A stretch of 64,000 nucleotides of DNA from assembly GCF_024666615.1 (NCBI RefSeq), contig NZ_CP088297.1, positions 4,592,068 through 4,656,067 of the forward strand, written 5' to 3'. A program made the translations under genes and the position numbers. Origin of the DNA: Aquabacterium sp. J223. GTDB lineage: Bacteria; Pseudomonadota; Gammaproteobacteria; Burkholderiales; Burkholderiaceae_C. Shown here piece after piece: positions 49,816 to 61,546 of this stretch (its first letter is position 1; each line of letters opens with the position of its first letter). Under the pieces are notes generated by a model that worked only from the letters and a program-made list of their open reading frames with translations, did no database searches and had not been told where the DNA came from.

Positions 49816-52800
49816 ATGACCTCCACGCGACACGTCCCCGCTCACTGGCTCTCTCGAGGCGTGGAGGTTCTGCTTGACGACAGCAGACACCTCGACCTGA
49901 CCCGGCCAATCGACGTGCTGATCGTCGGTAGCGGTTACGGCGGATCGGTCGCGGCGGCGCGTTTATCTGCCATGGCGGCGGCGGACACGACGCAACGGCT
50001 GCGCGTGGTGGTGCTCGAGCGTGGCGATGAGTTTTTGCCGGGCGCCTTCCCCGACCGGTTCGAGCAACTGATCCCCCAGACTCGCATTGAGCGGCCGTTG
50101 AAGCAGGGGCAGGCCATTGATGAGGCGCAGCAGGGCCTTGATCACGCCTTGTTCGACATTCGCCTGAGCGATGAGGTCACAGCCATCGTTGGCAACGGCC
50201 TGGGCGGTGGGTCGTTGATCAATGCCGGCGTTGTGGAGCGTCCAGAGGCAGCCGTTTTCGACCGTGACCTCTGGCCGACCGCTTTGCGTACTCCCGCTCG
50301 CGCCGGCGATGCGACGGCCTTGGACGGGGCGTTCGCCTCGGTGGAGCGCATGCTGGGTGCCGGGCCCTTCGTGCCGACGCCTGCCAAGTCCAGCGCATTG
50401 GTCGATGACCTTGACCCGTTGTCCCGGGCCGCCGGTGCAACGCCACGCGTTCGCCCACCGAACGTTGCCGTCACGCAAGGCACGCCTCAGCCTGCACCGG
50501 TGCCGCTCACACTGCCTAACTCGGCGGGCGTCCGGCAGGCGCCTTGCACGCGGTGCGGCAACTGCATCACCGGTTGCAACTTCGCCGCCAAGAACACCCT
50601 GCCCATGAACTACCTCGCCCTTGCCTGGCAGCAGGGGGCAGAGCTGTACACCGGCGCCACGGTGCTGGCGGTCGAGCCTTCGTCGACAGACGAGCCCGGG
50701 TGGGTGGTCACTCTGCGCCGAACGCATGACCGGCGCGAGCGCGATGTCCCCGGCAGCGTGCACCGGTTGACGGCCCGCCGCGTGGTGCTGTGCGCCGGCA
50801 CCTTCGGCACGCCCCAGATCCTTCACCAGTCACTGTCCACAGAGGCCGGTCGACGCGCCTTGGGGCACCTCGATCCGGGCAGCGGCGGGCAACTCGGCAA
50901 GGGCGTGTCCTGCAATGGCGACGGCATCGCGGCCATTCACGCCCAGGCCCGTGAGATGGAAGTCGGCAGCCAGGGCACGGATCCCTTGCGGTCGGGATCG
51001 GGTCGCGCCACAGTTGGTCCGACCGCGACCGGCATGATCGACCTGCGCACCCGGCGGAGCCTGAGCGACCGGCGAAGCCTGAGGGACCGCTTCATCATCC
51101 AGGACGGCGCCGTGCCGTACCCGTTCGCCCGCCTGTTCGAGGAGGCCGTGACGACCTTCTCCGCGGCGCATGCCACCGCCGATTGGAACATGCGGGGCGA
51201 AACGGATGCCGCGATCGACGACCCGCTGGCATTGAACTCACACAAGCAGCAACGCACCCAGTTCCTGCTGCTGATGGGCCACGATGACGCAGGCTGGCAC
51301 ATGCAGTTCACCTCTTCGGCCACGCGGGCCGGCGATGGGAGGCACACCGTTGCCCTGACCCGCGTCAGCCTGGCGCCCCGCCAAGAAGAGCCAAGCTTCA
51401 AGACCGAACGCTGCCGCCAGGCCGATGTCGACAAAGTGGTGAGCGCGTTGGCCCGTGGGCGCTTCGGTGGACGGTATGTACCCAATCCCCTGTGGTCGCC
51501 GGCGCCCGCCGACCTGCTGGATGCCACCAAGTCCAGTCAACAGCTGCCGTCAGGCGAGAAGGCTGTGGCGCCGGTGCTCGCCGAGCGTTCGGTCACCGTC
51601 CATCCACTGGGCGGGTGCCGCATGGCCGATTCCGCAGAACGTGGCGTCGTCAACTCGATCGGACAAGTCTTCTCCTCCGCGGTCGGCACGGACGTGCACG
51701 ACAGCCTCGTCGTGCTGGACGGCTCCATCGTGCCGACCTCGCTGGGCATCAACCCCTTGCTGACCATTGCGGCACTGGCCGATCGAGCCTGCGATGCATT
51801 GGCGCAGACCTGGGGCCTCACGCAACAGGCCAATCCGCCCGCGAAGCCGCCTCCCCAGTTGCCGCCGCCGGTCGCACCGTTGCCTTGGCGGCGGGTGCCC
51901 ACCGCGGTTCGTTTCCGTGAATCGATGACCGGTGGACTGCAACTCACGGTGGACCCCGTGCCGGCTTGGACGGACGCCCCCTCCGCAAACGTTCGCCGAG
52001 ACGTGCGGGCCACCCTCACCGTCAGCGCCGAGGTTGACGACCTGGAGGACTTGCTGCGAGACCCTCGGCACGCAGTCAGCCGTGCCACGGCCGAACTCGA
52101 TCTGCTGTGGTTCACCGCCTCCTTGCCGACACCGGATGCGCAACGACGTGAGACGGCCCGGGTCAAAGTGGCCATCCCGACGGTGAGCGTGACCTTGCTG
52201 GAGCCACTGCCATCAAACCGGGAGGAAAGGGTATGGCGCGCCATGCGGCACTGGCTGCACAGCCGAGGGCGCGCGGAGCTTCACGACTGGATCGTTCAGC
52301 AGGGCCTGAGGCGCCGAGCGCTGCGCCTTCTCCTATGGATGCTTAGCCTGGAAAGCCGCAGCGCTCGACAGTCCATACTTTTCGCTGTGGAGAAGCTGCC
52401 GCTGCCGCCTTTCCTGGGCCGGTCGCTTCAGAAAACCCTGGTCGGCCTGTTGAAGGTGGCGAGCCACCATGGCGAGGCCCGGGTACTGCGCTATGACCTC
52501 GGAACGGTGGCACCGCCGGCAGGCGTGGCGTGGCCATTCTCCGGGCCCGTGCGCATCCTTACGGCCAAGCGGGTGCACTACGGTGATGGTCCTGGCTACC
52601 GCCAGCGCCCCAGCACGGGCGCGCTCGATCCGTGGCTGCCCCCGCGCGTGCCTACCCACTTCTGGCGGGCGCTGCACGAGTTGCACGTGCTGGTGATCGC
52701 CGAGGGTTCGCAGGGCGAGGCCATCTCGGCCGACGACTGGCCGGTGGATCAGTGGCCGGCGGACATCAGGCGCCAGGACTGGCGTGTGCTCGGTCGCGGC

Positions 52801-55800
52801 ACGTGGACGGTGAACAACCTGCCGCTGCTCACCACCGACATGCCGCAGCTCAGGGACCATGCCACGCTGGCCGATGCATGGGTGGACACCGCGTCGCTGG
52901 CGGCCTTCGTCGCGCGCTGCTTCCTCCAATCGTCTTTCTGGCGACTGCGGCTGCCTCACTACCCGACGCCGCTACCCAGCGCGCCCAACCCCCTGCCCAA
53001 CGACTACACGCTGGGGGCCGACCAGACGCTGGGTCCGCTGCCAGGGCAGACGCTCGACACGGTCACAGGCCGCTATGTAGAGGCCGACTGGCCCGGCGTG
53101 CGAATCACCCGGACGTTCGTGCCCATGGTCAAGGACAGGCCGGTCAAGATCGCGCTGACGCGCTTTGAGCCACAGGCAGTGCCTGCGTCGATGCCTCGGT
53201 CAGCCGTCCTGCTCATCCATGCCTTCGTCACCTCGGGGTACATGTTCGCTACGCCCAGAGCGCCGACCAACGCCGTGCAGGCGCTGACGGCGGCGGGCTT
53301 CGACATTTGGGTCGTCGACCTGCGCACGAGCGTGGCGCTGCCCTCCAGTCACCAGGACTGGGACTTCGATGTGCTGGGCCGGGAGGACGTGCCCGCTGCG
53401 GTGCGCCATGTCTTCGAGGCAAGCGGCAATCGCCCCATCCACGTCGTGGCGCAGTGCATGGGGTCGGCCGTCTTCAACATGGCGGTGCTGGGCGGCCATC
53501 TGCGCGACAGTGGCGGGAAATCGATGGTGGCCTCTTCGGTGCAGGTACAGGTGTCCATGGACATCGTCCCCAGCTATCCGAACCACCTCAAATCGACACT
53601 CCTTCACGCCATGGAATGGGCACTGGGGGTGGAGCAGGTCGACGTGGTGGCCGACACCCGCACCTTGACCGCCCGGCGCCGAGGTGCCGCGGTGGTCGAC
53701 CGGCTGCTATGGAGCTGGCCGGTCAACGATGTCGACGCCATGCGCATGCGCGACAACCGGCTCAACCTGCCCCGACAGGACGAGGTGCCTGGCATGCGCC
53801 GCATCAGCGCCCTCTACGGCCGCATCCTGTCCTGGGACAACGTCGGCGACGATGTCCGGCGTCACTTGCCGGAGCTGTTTCGCCATGCCAGCATGCGGGC
53901 GATTCGCCATCTCATGCGAATGGAACGCGCCGGACGGCTGGTCAATTTCCATGGCGAGGACGTCTATGTCCACGACGACAAGATCGCCGCCCACTACGAC
54001 TTCCCCGTGCTGTTCGTCCATGGTCCGTTCGCCACGACGTTCGCGCAGGGCACCACACGGCGATCGAAGATCCGCCTCGATCGGCTACAGCCGGCGTATC
54101 CCCATTGCCGGCTGGTGCTCCGACAGCGCCGCGGGACCCGGGGCATAACGCCGCCACGCCCGTGGGGGGCATTTCGACCTGTGGGTGAGCGAGGACGCCC
54201 CGCAGTTCTTCGACGCCTTGGTCCAGTTTCTCCGGGCGCCGACGGGAACGCCTGCCCTCGGCACCGCTGCGCCGCCGTCAAAGCAACAAAGGCGACTGCC
54301 CTCATGGCTGCGCATCGGCAGGTGGCAGCCCGGTCAAGACGCACAGCACGGGCTCCTGCGCTTGTCGTTCGCCTGGCCGTTCGCGGAACACGGCGGAGCC
54401 TGGTGCCAGGTGGTTGCGGTCGGCGTCAGCGGCGCGGCCGTCCACCCGAGCGTCCAGTTCGAAGTGCTGAAGGACTGGACGAACATCGACCTGCTCTACG
54501 GAGCGGGCACATTGGAAGTCCAGCTGCCGGCTCGCCTACAACACTGGTGGATCTGCGTCGTCTGCCGGGAATCGGCCGCGGCCTTGTTTCCTGGAACCAA
54601 CGACATCGAAAAAGGTACTGGACACGCCGTCTGGTGGGACTGCCTCGATCCGACCAGTCCCACTATGGGCCCGCATCTCGCCAAGGACCAGGGGCCGCAT
54701 TTGGGCGTGGCCGGGGCTGGTCAACACCGCTTACCCAAGTTCGGCAACGTCGGCAGCACCTTCAACAAGATCCTGGGACCGAGAACTCTGCCGAGGTTCT
54801 TCGATGCAGAGGTTAGAACCAGCTCTTCCGGCACCCGCGGCGGACTCCATCCCGACTACCTGCGGGCCTTCCAAAGCCGGCACCATCATCCCGTCGGCAG
54901 CGTCCGCCTTAACGCGCGGGCATTCCGACAGCTGTCACGGCAGAACGACGTGCGGCTGCTCATCGGTTCCTGCCGTTACCAAGCCAGCGGCTTCGAGCAG
55001 CAGCACGCTGACCGGGTGCTGGCGCGCATCGTCCTCCAGGCGCCGGACGCGCAGAACGCCACGTTGTTGGACGGCCTTGATGCCGCCTTGCTGCTGGGCG
55101 ACTTGGTCTACGCCGATGCCACCTACGGCCTGATGGACACCCCCCACCGCCGCCCGGCTGCGCGCCCAATACGCCGACCTGTGGTGCGGCTCCGCAGGCG
55201 CCCTCGCCAGCCGGGTGCCGACCTGGCTGTGCGTGGACGACCACGAGATCCGCGACGACTGGTTCAATGGACTGCGCAACGGGCGTGACGATTCCGCGAA
55301 CGACACCCTGCGCCGAGAAGCCGCCTTCGGCTGCCTGATGGCTGGCCTGGGCGGCGGCGTCGCCGCCGACCGGTTCTGGTACTCGTTCGAGACCTCGGGT
55401 TTCCGCTTCGCCGTCCTCGACCTGAGGACCGAGCGCATGCCGCCGGGAGGCCGCATCTGGTCGCGGACGCAGCGCGACTGGTTCCAGAGCTGGCTCGCTG
55501 CGTCCGCGGACCACATCAAGGAAGGACGACCATTGTTCGTGGCCGGTTCCATTCCGGTGTTTCCGTTCAACGACGGGGCAGGCTCGGCAGAGGATCTGGG
55601 GCGCGGCGATGGTTGGAGCGCCTACCCCGACAGCCTTGCCGAGTTCTTCTCGCTTCTGCTGAAGGCGAAGGTGCCCCGCTTGGTGCTGCTGGCCGGCAAC
55701 CCGCACCTGTCTCATGTGGCACAGGGCACCCTGGCAGATGCGGGGCATTCGATGTCCGTGGTCAGCGTCGTCGCGTCGGCGCTCAACGCGCCCTTGCCCA

Positions 55801-56042
55801 GTATGGGCACACCGCGAGGAGCGATTCAGGCGTCCTTGCGACCAGCGCCCGGTAGCGAGCCCGGCTCCGGCCCCCGCTTGTCCTACACAACCAGAACGCA
55901 GAGCGACGAGGACTGCGCCTGCGTGGTCGAGGTGGCCGGAGCCAGCGATGGCACCTGGACCTTGGTCGCGAGCTTTGTAGGCCTGGACGGCACACCTCCG
56001 GGCGACTTGACGGCCGTGGGCATGACCACGCTGGTGTTTTAG
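49816..56042 (+). CDS. Giant fusion: GMC oxidoreductase + alpha/beta hydrolase + PhoD-like phosphatase (two frameshifts)
   Basis: About 2075 residues once two shifts are corrected (G run 54164-54169; C run 55140-55145). Part 1 (1-665) is a cholesterol-oxidase-like GMC flavoenzyme: FAD motif VLIVGSGYGG (38-43), a CxxCxxCxxxC cluster at Cys244-254, HPLGGC with His596, and INPLLTIAAL with Asn646. A Pro-rich linker and an unassigned segment (700-1120) follow. Part 2 is an alpha/beta hydrolase (from VLLIHAFVTSGYMF, 1130) with nucleophile elbow AQCMGS, Cys1214, and a likely His in GHFDLWVS. Part 3 (from about 1700) is a PhoD-like phosphatase: LIGSCRY, LLGDLVYAD, CVDDHEIRDDW, AGNPHLSH. No signal peptide or membrane helix was seen. 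No stop separates the parts in the corrected frame. Co-oriented with the upstream kinase. Substrate unknown; sterol or lipid is inference. Confidence 0.75.
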
Positions 56043-56261
56043 CGGAGCCGTTCCCCCTCCCGCGTAAGTCACGGCGCTTTTTGACCCGACCCGGACTGGA
56101 CTTCATCCCCGACATTGGCGATGCCGTCGGCGCGATGCGCTCGCTGGCAGCACTGTCCTGGCGCTGCTCGATGAGCCGGAGGGCCTCGCCTGGTCCTGCA
56201 GGCCTTCTCGGACTCGCCTTGCGCCACAGGCGCAAGGGTGAACCCGACGACAGGCGCCCCT
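56043..56261. other. Intergenic region before the groESL promoter
   Basis: About 220 bases between the giant enzyme gene and the heat-shock promoter. I see no convincing gene or terminator; short open frames here lack ribosome sites and family features. Confidence 0.4.
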
Positions 56262-56290
56262 CTTGAACCGGCGCCCGGGTCCCCTATAAT
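56262..56290 (+). promoter_or_regulatory. Heat-shock (sigma-32) promoter of groESL, also a sigma-70 -10
   Basis: CTTGAA at 56262-56267 is followed after 13 bases by CCCCTATAAT at 56281-56290, close to the RpoH consensus CTTGAA-N13-CCCCATNTA. The TATAAT within it (56285-56290) is also a perfect sigma-70 -10 at 17-base spacing, so basal and heat-shock starts may coincide. Confidence 0.85.
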
Positions 56291-56297
56291 CCGCTTG

Positions 56298-56324
56298 CTA
56301 GCACTCAGCTACGGCGAGTGCTAA
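56298..56324 (+). promoter_or_regulatory. CIRCE operator for HrcA upstream of groESL
   Basis: Inverted repeat CTAGCACTC-N9-GAGTGCTAA, matching the CIRCE consensus TTAGCACTC-N9-GAGTGCTAA at all but the first base. It begins eight bases after the -10, so bound HrcA would block transcription start or early elongation. Confidence 0.92.
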
Positions 56325-56421
56325 CAGTGCCGGACCGGCAGCGCCGGGTCCAGGTGCTGAAGCATTTCGCCCAGCCGCCTCGGCCGGGCGCACCCCACGA
56401 GCCAACCCGCAAGGAGATGCG

Positions 56422-56712
56422 ATGAAACTTCGTCCGTTGCACGATCGCGTGATCGTCAAGCGCCTGGAACAGGAAACCAAGACCGCCTCGGGCATCGTGA
56501 TCCCCGACAACGCCGCCGAGAAGCCGGACCAGGGCGAAGTGCTGGCCGTCGGCCCGGGCAAGCGCAGCGAAAAGGGCGACTTCATCGCCCTGAACATCAA
56601 GGTCGGTGACCGCGTCCTGTTCGGCAAGTACAGCGGCCAGACCGTCAAGGTCGATGGCGACGAACTGCTCGTGATGCGCGAGGAAGACCTCTTCGCCGTC
56701 GTCGAGAAGTAA
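56422..56712 (+). CDS. groES: Co-chaperonin GroES
   Basis: A 96-residue co-chaperonin forming the heptameric lid of Gro[20 protein letters not shown] is standard, with the mobile loop [18 protein letters not shown] that contacts GroEL, then [10 protein letters not shown] and [38 protein letters not shown] precedes the start. The leader of about 125 bases carries the CIRCE element. groEL follows after 33 bases. Confidence 0.98.
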   Translation: MKLRPLHDRVIVKRLEQETKTASGIVIPDNAAEKPDQGEVLAVGPGKRSEKGDFIALNIKVGDRVLFGKYSGQTVKVDGDELLVMREEDLFAVVEK

Positions 56713-58392
<1,680 letters not shown>

Positions 58393-58425
58393 TCGTCCGT
58401 GGCCGGGCCTCGTGCCCAGCCTCCG

Positions 58426-58457
58426 AAAGGGCCGCAGCGATGCGGCCCTTTTTCTTT
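58426..58457 (+). terminator. Terminator of groESL
   Basis: The stem AAAGGGCCGCA (58426-58436) with TGCGGCCCTTT (58441-58451) encloses the loop GCGA and runs into TTTTTCTTT. It begins 34 bases after the groEL stop. Confidence 0.85.
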
Positions 58458-58542
58458 GCCTTTTCTTCTGCGCATTTGTCGGCAGGACCGGGGGCCTTTT
58501 CAGGGGATCGGGGCGTCGGCCCGACAGGAAAATTCCCGGTTC

Positions 58543-60082
58543 ATGCCCAGCGAAACGCCACACCCCGCCCTCCTCGCCTTCATCGAGGCGGAACTGCAGC
58601 AGACACCGCCCATGGTGGAGGACATGCTGAGGCGCACGGCGGACGCCATCCCGGCCGCGCTGGCCCGGCAGACGCCGGGCGAACGCCAGCAGTCGATGGA
58701 GCTGACCGAAGCGCTGCGCCGCCACGGCGCCGCGCTGGTCGGGCGCTACGTCGAGGCGCTGCGCGAGCAGGCGCTGCGGGCGGCCGGCTGCGAGTCGACG
58801 CCGGCGCAGGGCGCGCCCCGGGCGGCGACGCTCGAGCTGGTCGACGAGGACGCGGTGGCGGCCGAAGTGCAGCTGTCGCGCACCGTCGAGGCCATCGCCA
58901 GCGTCGCCGAGTACGAGGTGCGCGAGCTGCGCACCTACACCGCCGCGCTGGTCGGCGACGTCGACGTGGCGCAGGAGACGAACCCCTTCCGGCCGGACGC
59001 CCATGCACGGGCGCTGCAGGCGCTGGCCAACGCGCTGCCGCTGTCGCCGGCGCATCGGCTGCTGCTCATGCGTCAGGCCGCCTTCCCGCTGGCGCAGGCG
59101 CTGCGTCGCGCCTATGCCGCGGCCACCAGCCGGCTGGAAGCCGCGGGCGTGGAGCCCGGCGCCTACCGCACCATCGTGCTGAACGCCGGCACCCGCACCC
59201 GCTGGGACGCCGGTCTGCGGCCCAACACCAACCTGCAGGTGCTGCGCGACAGCCTGCCGATGCCGCTGGACCCGGCGCCCGCCCCAGCGGCCAGCGCCGC
59301 GCCGGCCAGTGCCCCCGGCCGCCGACCCCCGCCAGATCGAACTGCTCGGCCGCCTCTTCGACAGCCTGCTGCGCGACGGGAAGCTGCGGCAACCGGTGCA
59401 ATGGCTGGTCTCCCGACTGCAGTCGGCCGCGTTGCGCCTGCTGCTGAACGAACCGACGCTGCTCGACGGCTACCACCACCCGCTGTGGCAGTTCCTCGAC
59501 CGTGCGGCCTTCCTGCTCGACCGGTCGCCGGCGGCGCAGGCGCACCTCACCTCGCTGGTCGACAACTTGGTCGCCGAGCCGCGGCAGGATGAGCGGCGCT
59601 ACCAATGGGCGCTGGAGCGGCTGACCGCACTCGAGCGCCACCAGTTCGAGCAGCGCCGGCAGCAGTTCGCGCCGTCGCTGGCCGAGCTCGAACGCACCGA
59701 AGCCGGCCTCGCCCCGCCTCGCGACGCGGTGCCGACCACGCTCGACGTCGGCAACCTGCTCACGGTGCCGGCCGACCTGCTCGACACCCCCGGCGCGCAC
59801 GGCGACGCCACCGAGGCCGAGCGCTGGCTGCAAGCGCAGCGCCCGGGCGACTGGTGCCGCTTCTTCCTGCAGGGCGAGTGGCGCGCGCTGCAGGCCATCG
59901 GCAGCGGTCCGCGCGGCGAACTGTGGCTCTACGCCGGCGACGACGGCCGGCCGTGGTGCCTGCGCCGCGGCGCGCTGCAGCGGCTGCGCGCCGAAGGGCT
60001 GGCGAAGGCGCTGCTGCCGCGCTCGCTGCTCGAACGCGCCGCCCGCCGGGTGCTCAAGGACCTGGCACCGCTGGCCGAATAG
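58543..60082 (+). CDS. DUF1631-like protein (frameshifted)
   Basis: About 513 residues, soluble and mostly helical, with no signal peptide. The N-terminal part has LLAFIEAELQQTPPMVEDML and ALRRHGAALVGRYVEALRE, and an Ala/Pro linker follows. The C-terminal part has IELLGRLFDSLLRDGKLRQPVQWLVSRLQ, LWQFLDRAAFLLDRS and DWCRFFLQGEWRALQAIGSGPRGELWLYAG, patterns I associate with DUF1631, whose function is unknown. The two parts are in different frames and join at a C run, 59312-59316. Full-length family members are longer, about 700 residues, so this is a short form. If not an indel, there are two genes, the second from GTG 59309. It is convergent with engB. Confidence 0.65.
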
Positions 60083-60094
60083 GGCCGTCCGGCC

Positions 60095-60814
60095 TCAGGC
60101 CCGGGGCTGGGCATGGGCCCAGCCGTGCAGCAGCACCGCGGCGTCGTCGACGCCCTGCCGCTTCAACGCCGAGAACAGCGTGACGCCGATGTCGGCCTGC
60201 CCGCCGGCCAGCGCCCCCAGCCGGTCGCCGGCGGTGCGCAAGGCGGCATCGGCCTCGCGCCGGTTCAGCTTGTCGGCCTTGGTCAGCAGCACCAGCAGCT
60301 TGACCTCGCCGGTGCCCGCCCGCGGCGCGACGAAGTCCAGCAGCTGGTCGTCGAGGTCGGTGAAGCCCAGGCGCGAATCGACCATCAGCACCACGCCCGA
60401 CAGGCTGCGACGGATCTCCAGGTAGCGCGCCATCACCTCCTGCCAGCGCAGCTTGGCGCTGCGCTCCACCGCGGCGTAGCCGTAACCCGGCAGGTCGGCG
60501 AACAGCGCGTCGGCGGCGTCCTTGGGGCCGAGTTCGAAGAGGTTGATGTGCTGCGTGCGGCCCGGTGTCTTCGACGCGAAGGCCAGCCGCCTCTGCTGCG
60601 CCAGCGTGTTGATGGCGGTGGACTTGCCGGCGTTGGAGCGGCCGACGAAGGCGATCTCCGGCAGCTCGGTGGGCGGCAGCTGGTCCAGCCGGCTGGCGGT
60701 GGTGAGGAAACGGGCGGTGTGGGTCCAGCCGAGGGCGGTCCTGGCATCGACGCTGGGCACCGGGGCGGAAGGGTCTGCGGGGGCGACCGAAGGGTCGCGG
60801 GCGTCGGTGCTCAT
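60095..60814 (-). CDS. engB: Ribosome biogenesis GTPase EngB/YsxC
   Basis: A 239-residue TRAFAC GTPase needed for 50S assembly. G1 is FVGRSNAGKSTAINTL, G2 KTPGRTQHINLFEL, G3 DLPGYGYAAVER and G4 LTKADKLNRREAD; VDSRLGFTDLD and VTLFSALKRQGVD complete the fold. The N-terminal 35 residues are a Pro/Ala-rich extension. The start ATG 60814 lies five bases after a TACAAT -10 on the minus strand, so the mRNA may have no leader. It is divergent from the cytochrome c gene, as is usual in betaproteobacteria. Confidence 0.96.
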   Translation of the reverse strand: MSTDARDPSVAPADPSAPVPSVDARTALGWTHTARFLTTASRLDQLPPTELPEIAFVGRSNAGKSTAINTLAQQRRLAFASKTPGRTQHINLFELGPKDAADALFADLPGYGYAAVERSAKLRWQEVMARYLEIRRSLSGVVLMVDSRLGFTDLDDQLLDFVAPRAGTGEVKLLVLLTKADKLNRREADAALRTAGDRLGALAGGQADIGVTLFSALKRQGVDDAAVLLHGWAHAQPRA

Positions 60815-60819
60815 GGGCC

Positions 60820-60825
60820 ATTGTA
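60820..60825 (-). promoter_or_regulatory. -10 element predicting a leaderless engB transcript
   Basis: TACAAT on the minus strand ends five bases before the engB ATG. On the plus strand TAAAAT at 60824-60829 overlaps it and could serve the divergent cytochrome gene, so the two promoters may exclude each other. Confidence 0.45.
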
Positions 60826-60862
60826 AAATCGGTGGGTTTTCCCTCTCGCGGCACCTCACCCC

Positions 60863-61502
60863 ATGACGGCTTCCCCGATCCGCCTCGCGAACCTTCACGC
60901 GGTGGCCCTGGCCTTCTGCCTTGCCCTCCCCTGCCATGGCCGCGGAGAACGCTCCCGCACCCAAGATCGACCTGGCCCGCGGCCAGGCCATCGCCACGCA
61001 GGTCTGCGCGTCCTGCCATGCCTTCGACGGTGGCCGCGGCTCGCCGGCCCAGCCCATCATCGCCGGCCAGCACGCCGACTACCTGGTCAAGCAACTCGTC
61101 GAGTACAAGACCGACAAGCGCAAGAACCCGATCATGAAGGGCTTCGCCTCGGCGCTGTCCGAGGAGGACATGCGCAACGTCGCCGCCTTCTACGCCAGCA
61201 AGTCGGCCAAGCCCGGCTTCGCCAAGAACAAGGAACTGGTGGCCCTGGGCGAGAAGATCTACCGCGGCGGCGTCGCCGAGAAGGCGGTGCCCGCCTGCGC
61301 CGGCTGCCACAGCCCCACCGGCGCCGGCATCCCGGTGCAGTACCCGCGCATCGGCGGCCAGCACGGCGACTACACGCAGGCCCAGCTCACCGCCTTCCGC
61401 AGCGGCGCGCGCGCCAACAACCTGCCGATGCAGCAGATCGCCGCCCGACTGAGCGACAAGGAGATCCAGGCGGTCTCCGACTACATCGCCGGGCTGCGAT
61501 AG
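60863..61502 (+). CDS. Diheme cytochrome c4-type protein (frameshift in signal peptide)
   Basis: About 213 residues with the two-domain layout of cytochrome c4, a periplasmic electron carrier. Haem sites are CASCHAFDG near residue 45 and CAGCHSPTG near residue 140, each with a later Met ligand candidate (IMKGFASAL; LPMQQIAARLSDKEI). The signal peptide begins at ATG 60863 (MTASPIRLANLHAVALAFCLAL) and is out of frame with the mature protein; one extra base between 60921 and 60933, next to a CCCC run, explains it. The maturation genes resB and ccsB follow directly. Divergent from engB. Confidence 0.9.
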
Positions 61503-61534
61503 GCCCGCCGCAGGGTCCGGCTTGGTCCGGCCCG

Positions 61535-61540
61535 GATAAT
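61535..61540 (+). promoter_or_regulatory. Possible -10 element just before resB
   Basis: GATAAT ends six bases before the resB ATG at 61547, the same geometry as at hemA and engB, suggesting another leaderless start inside this gene cluster. Confidence 0.35.
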
Positions 61541-61546
61541 CCTGCG

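Noticed and set aside
54185..55288. A separate phosphatase gene starting at GTG 54185
   Set aside because: That start lies inside the predicted hydrolase catalytic-His motif (GHFDLWVSEDAP), so it is a continuation of the upstream protein after a frameshift, not a new start.
56081..56266. A 61-codon open frame between the giant gene and groES
   Set aside because: No ribosome site, no family pattern, and it overlaps the groESL promoter region.
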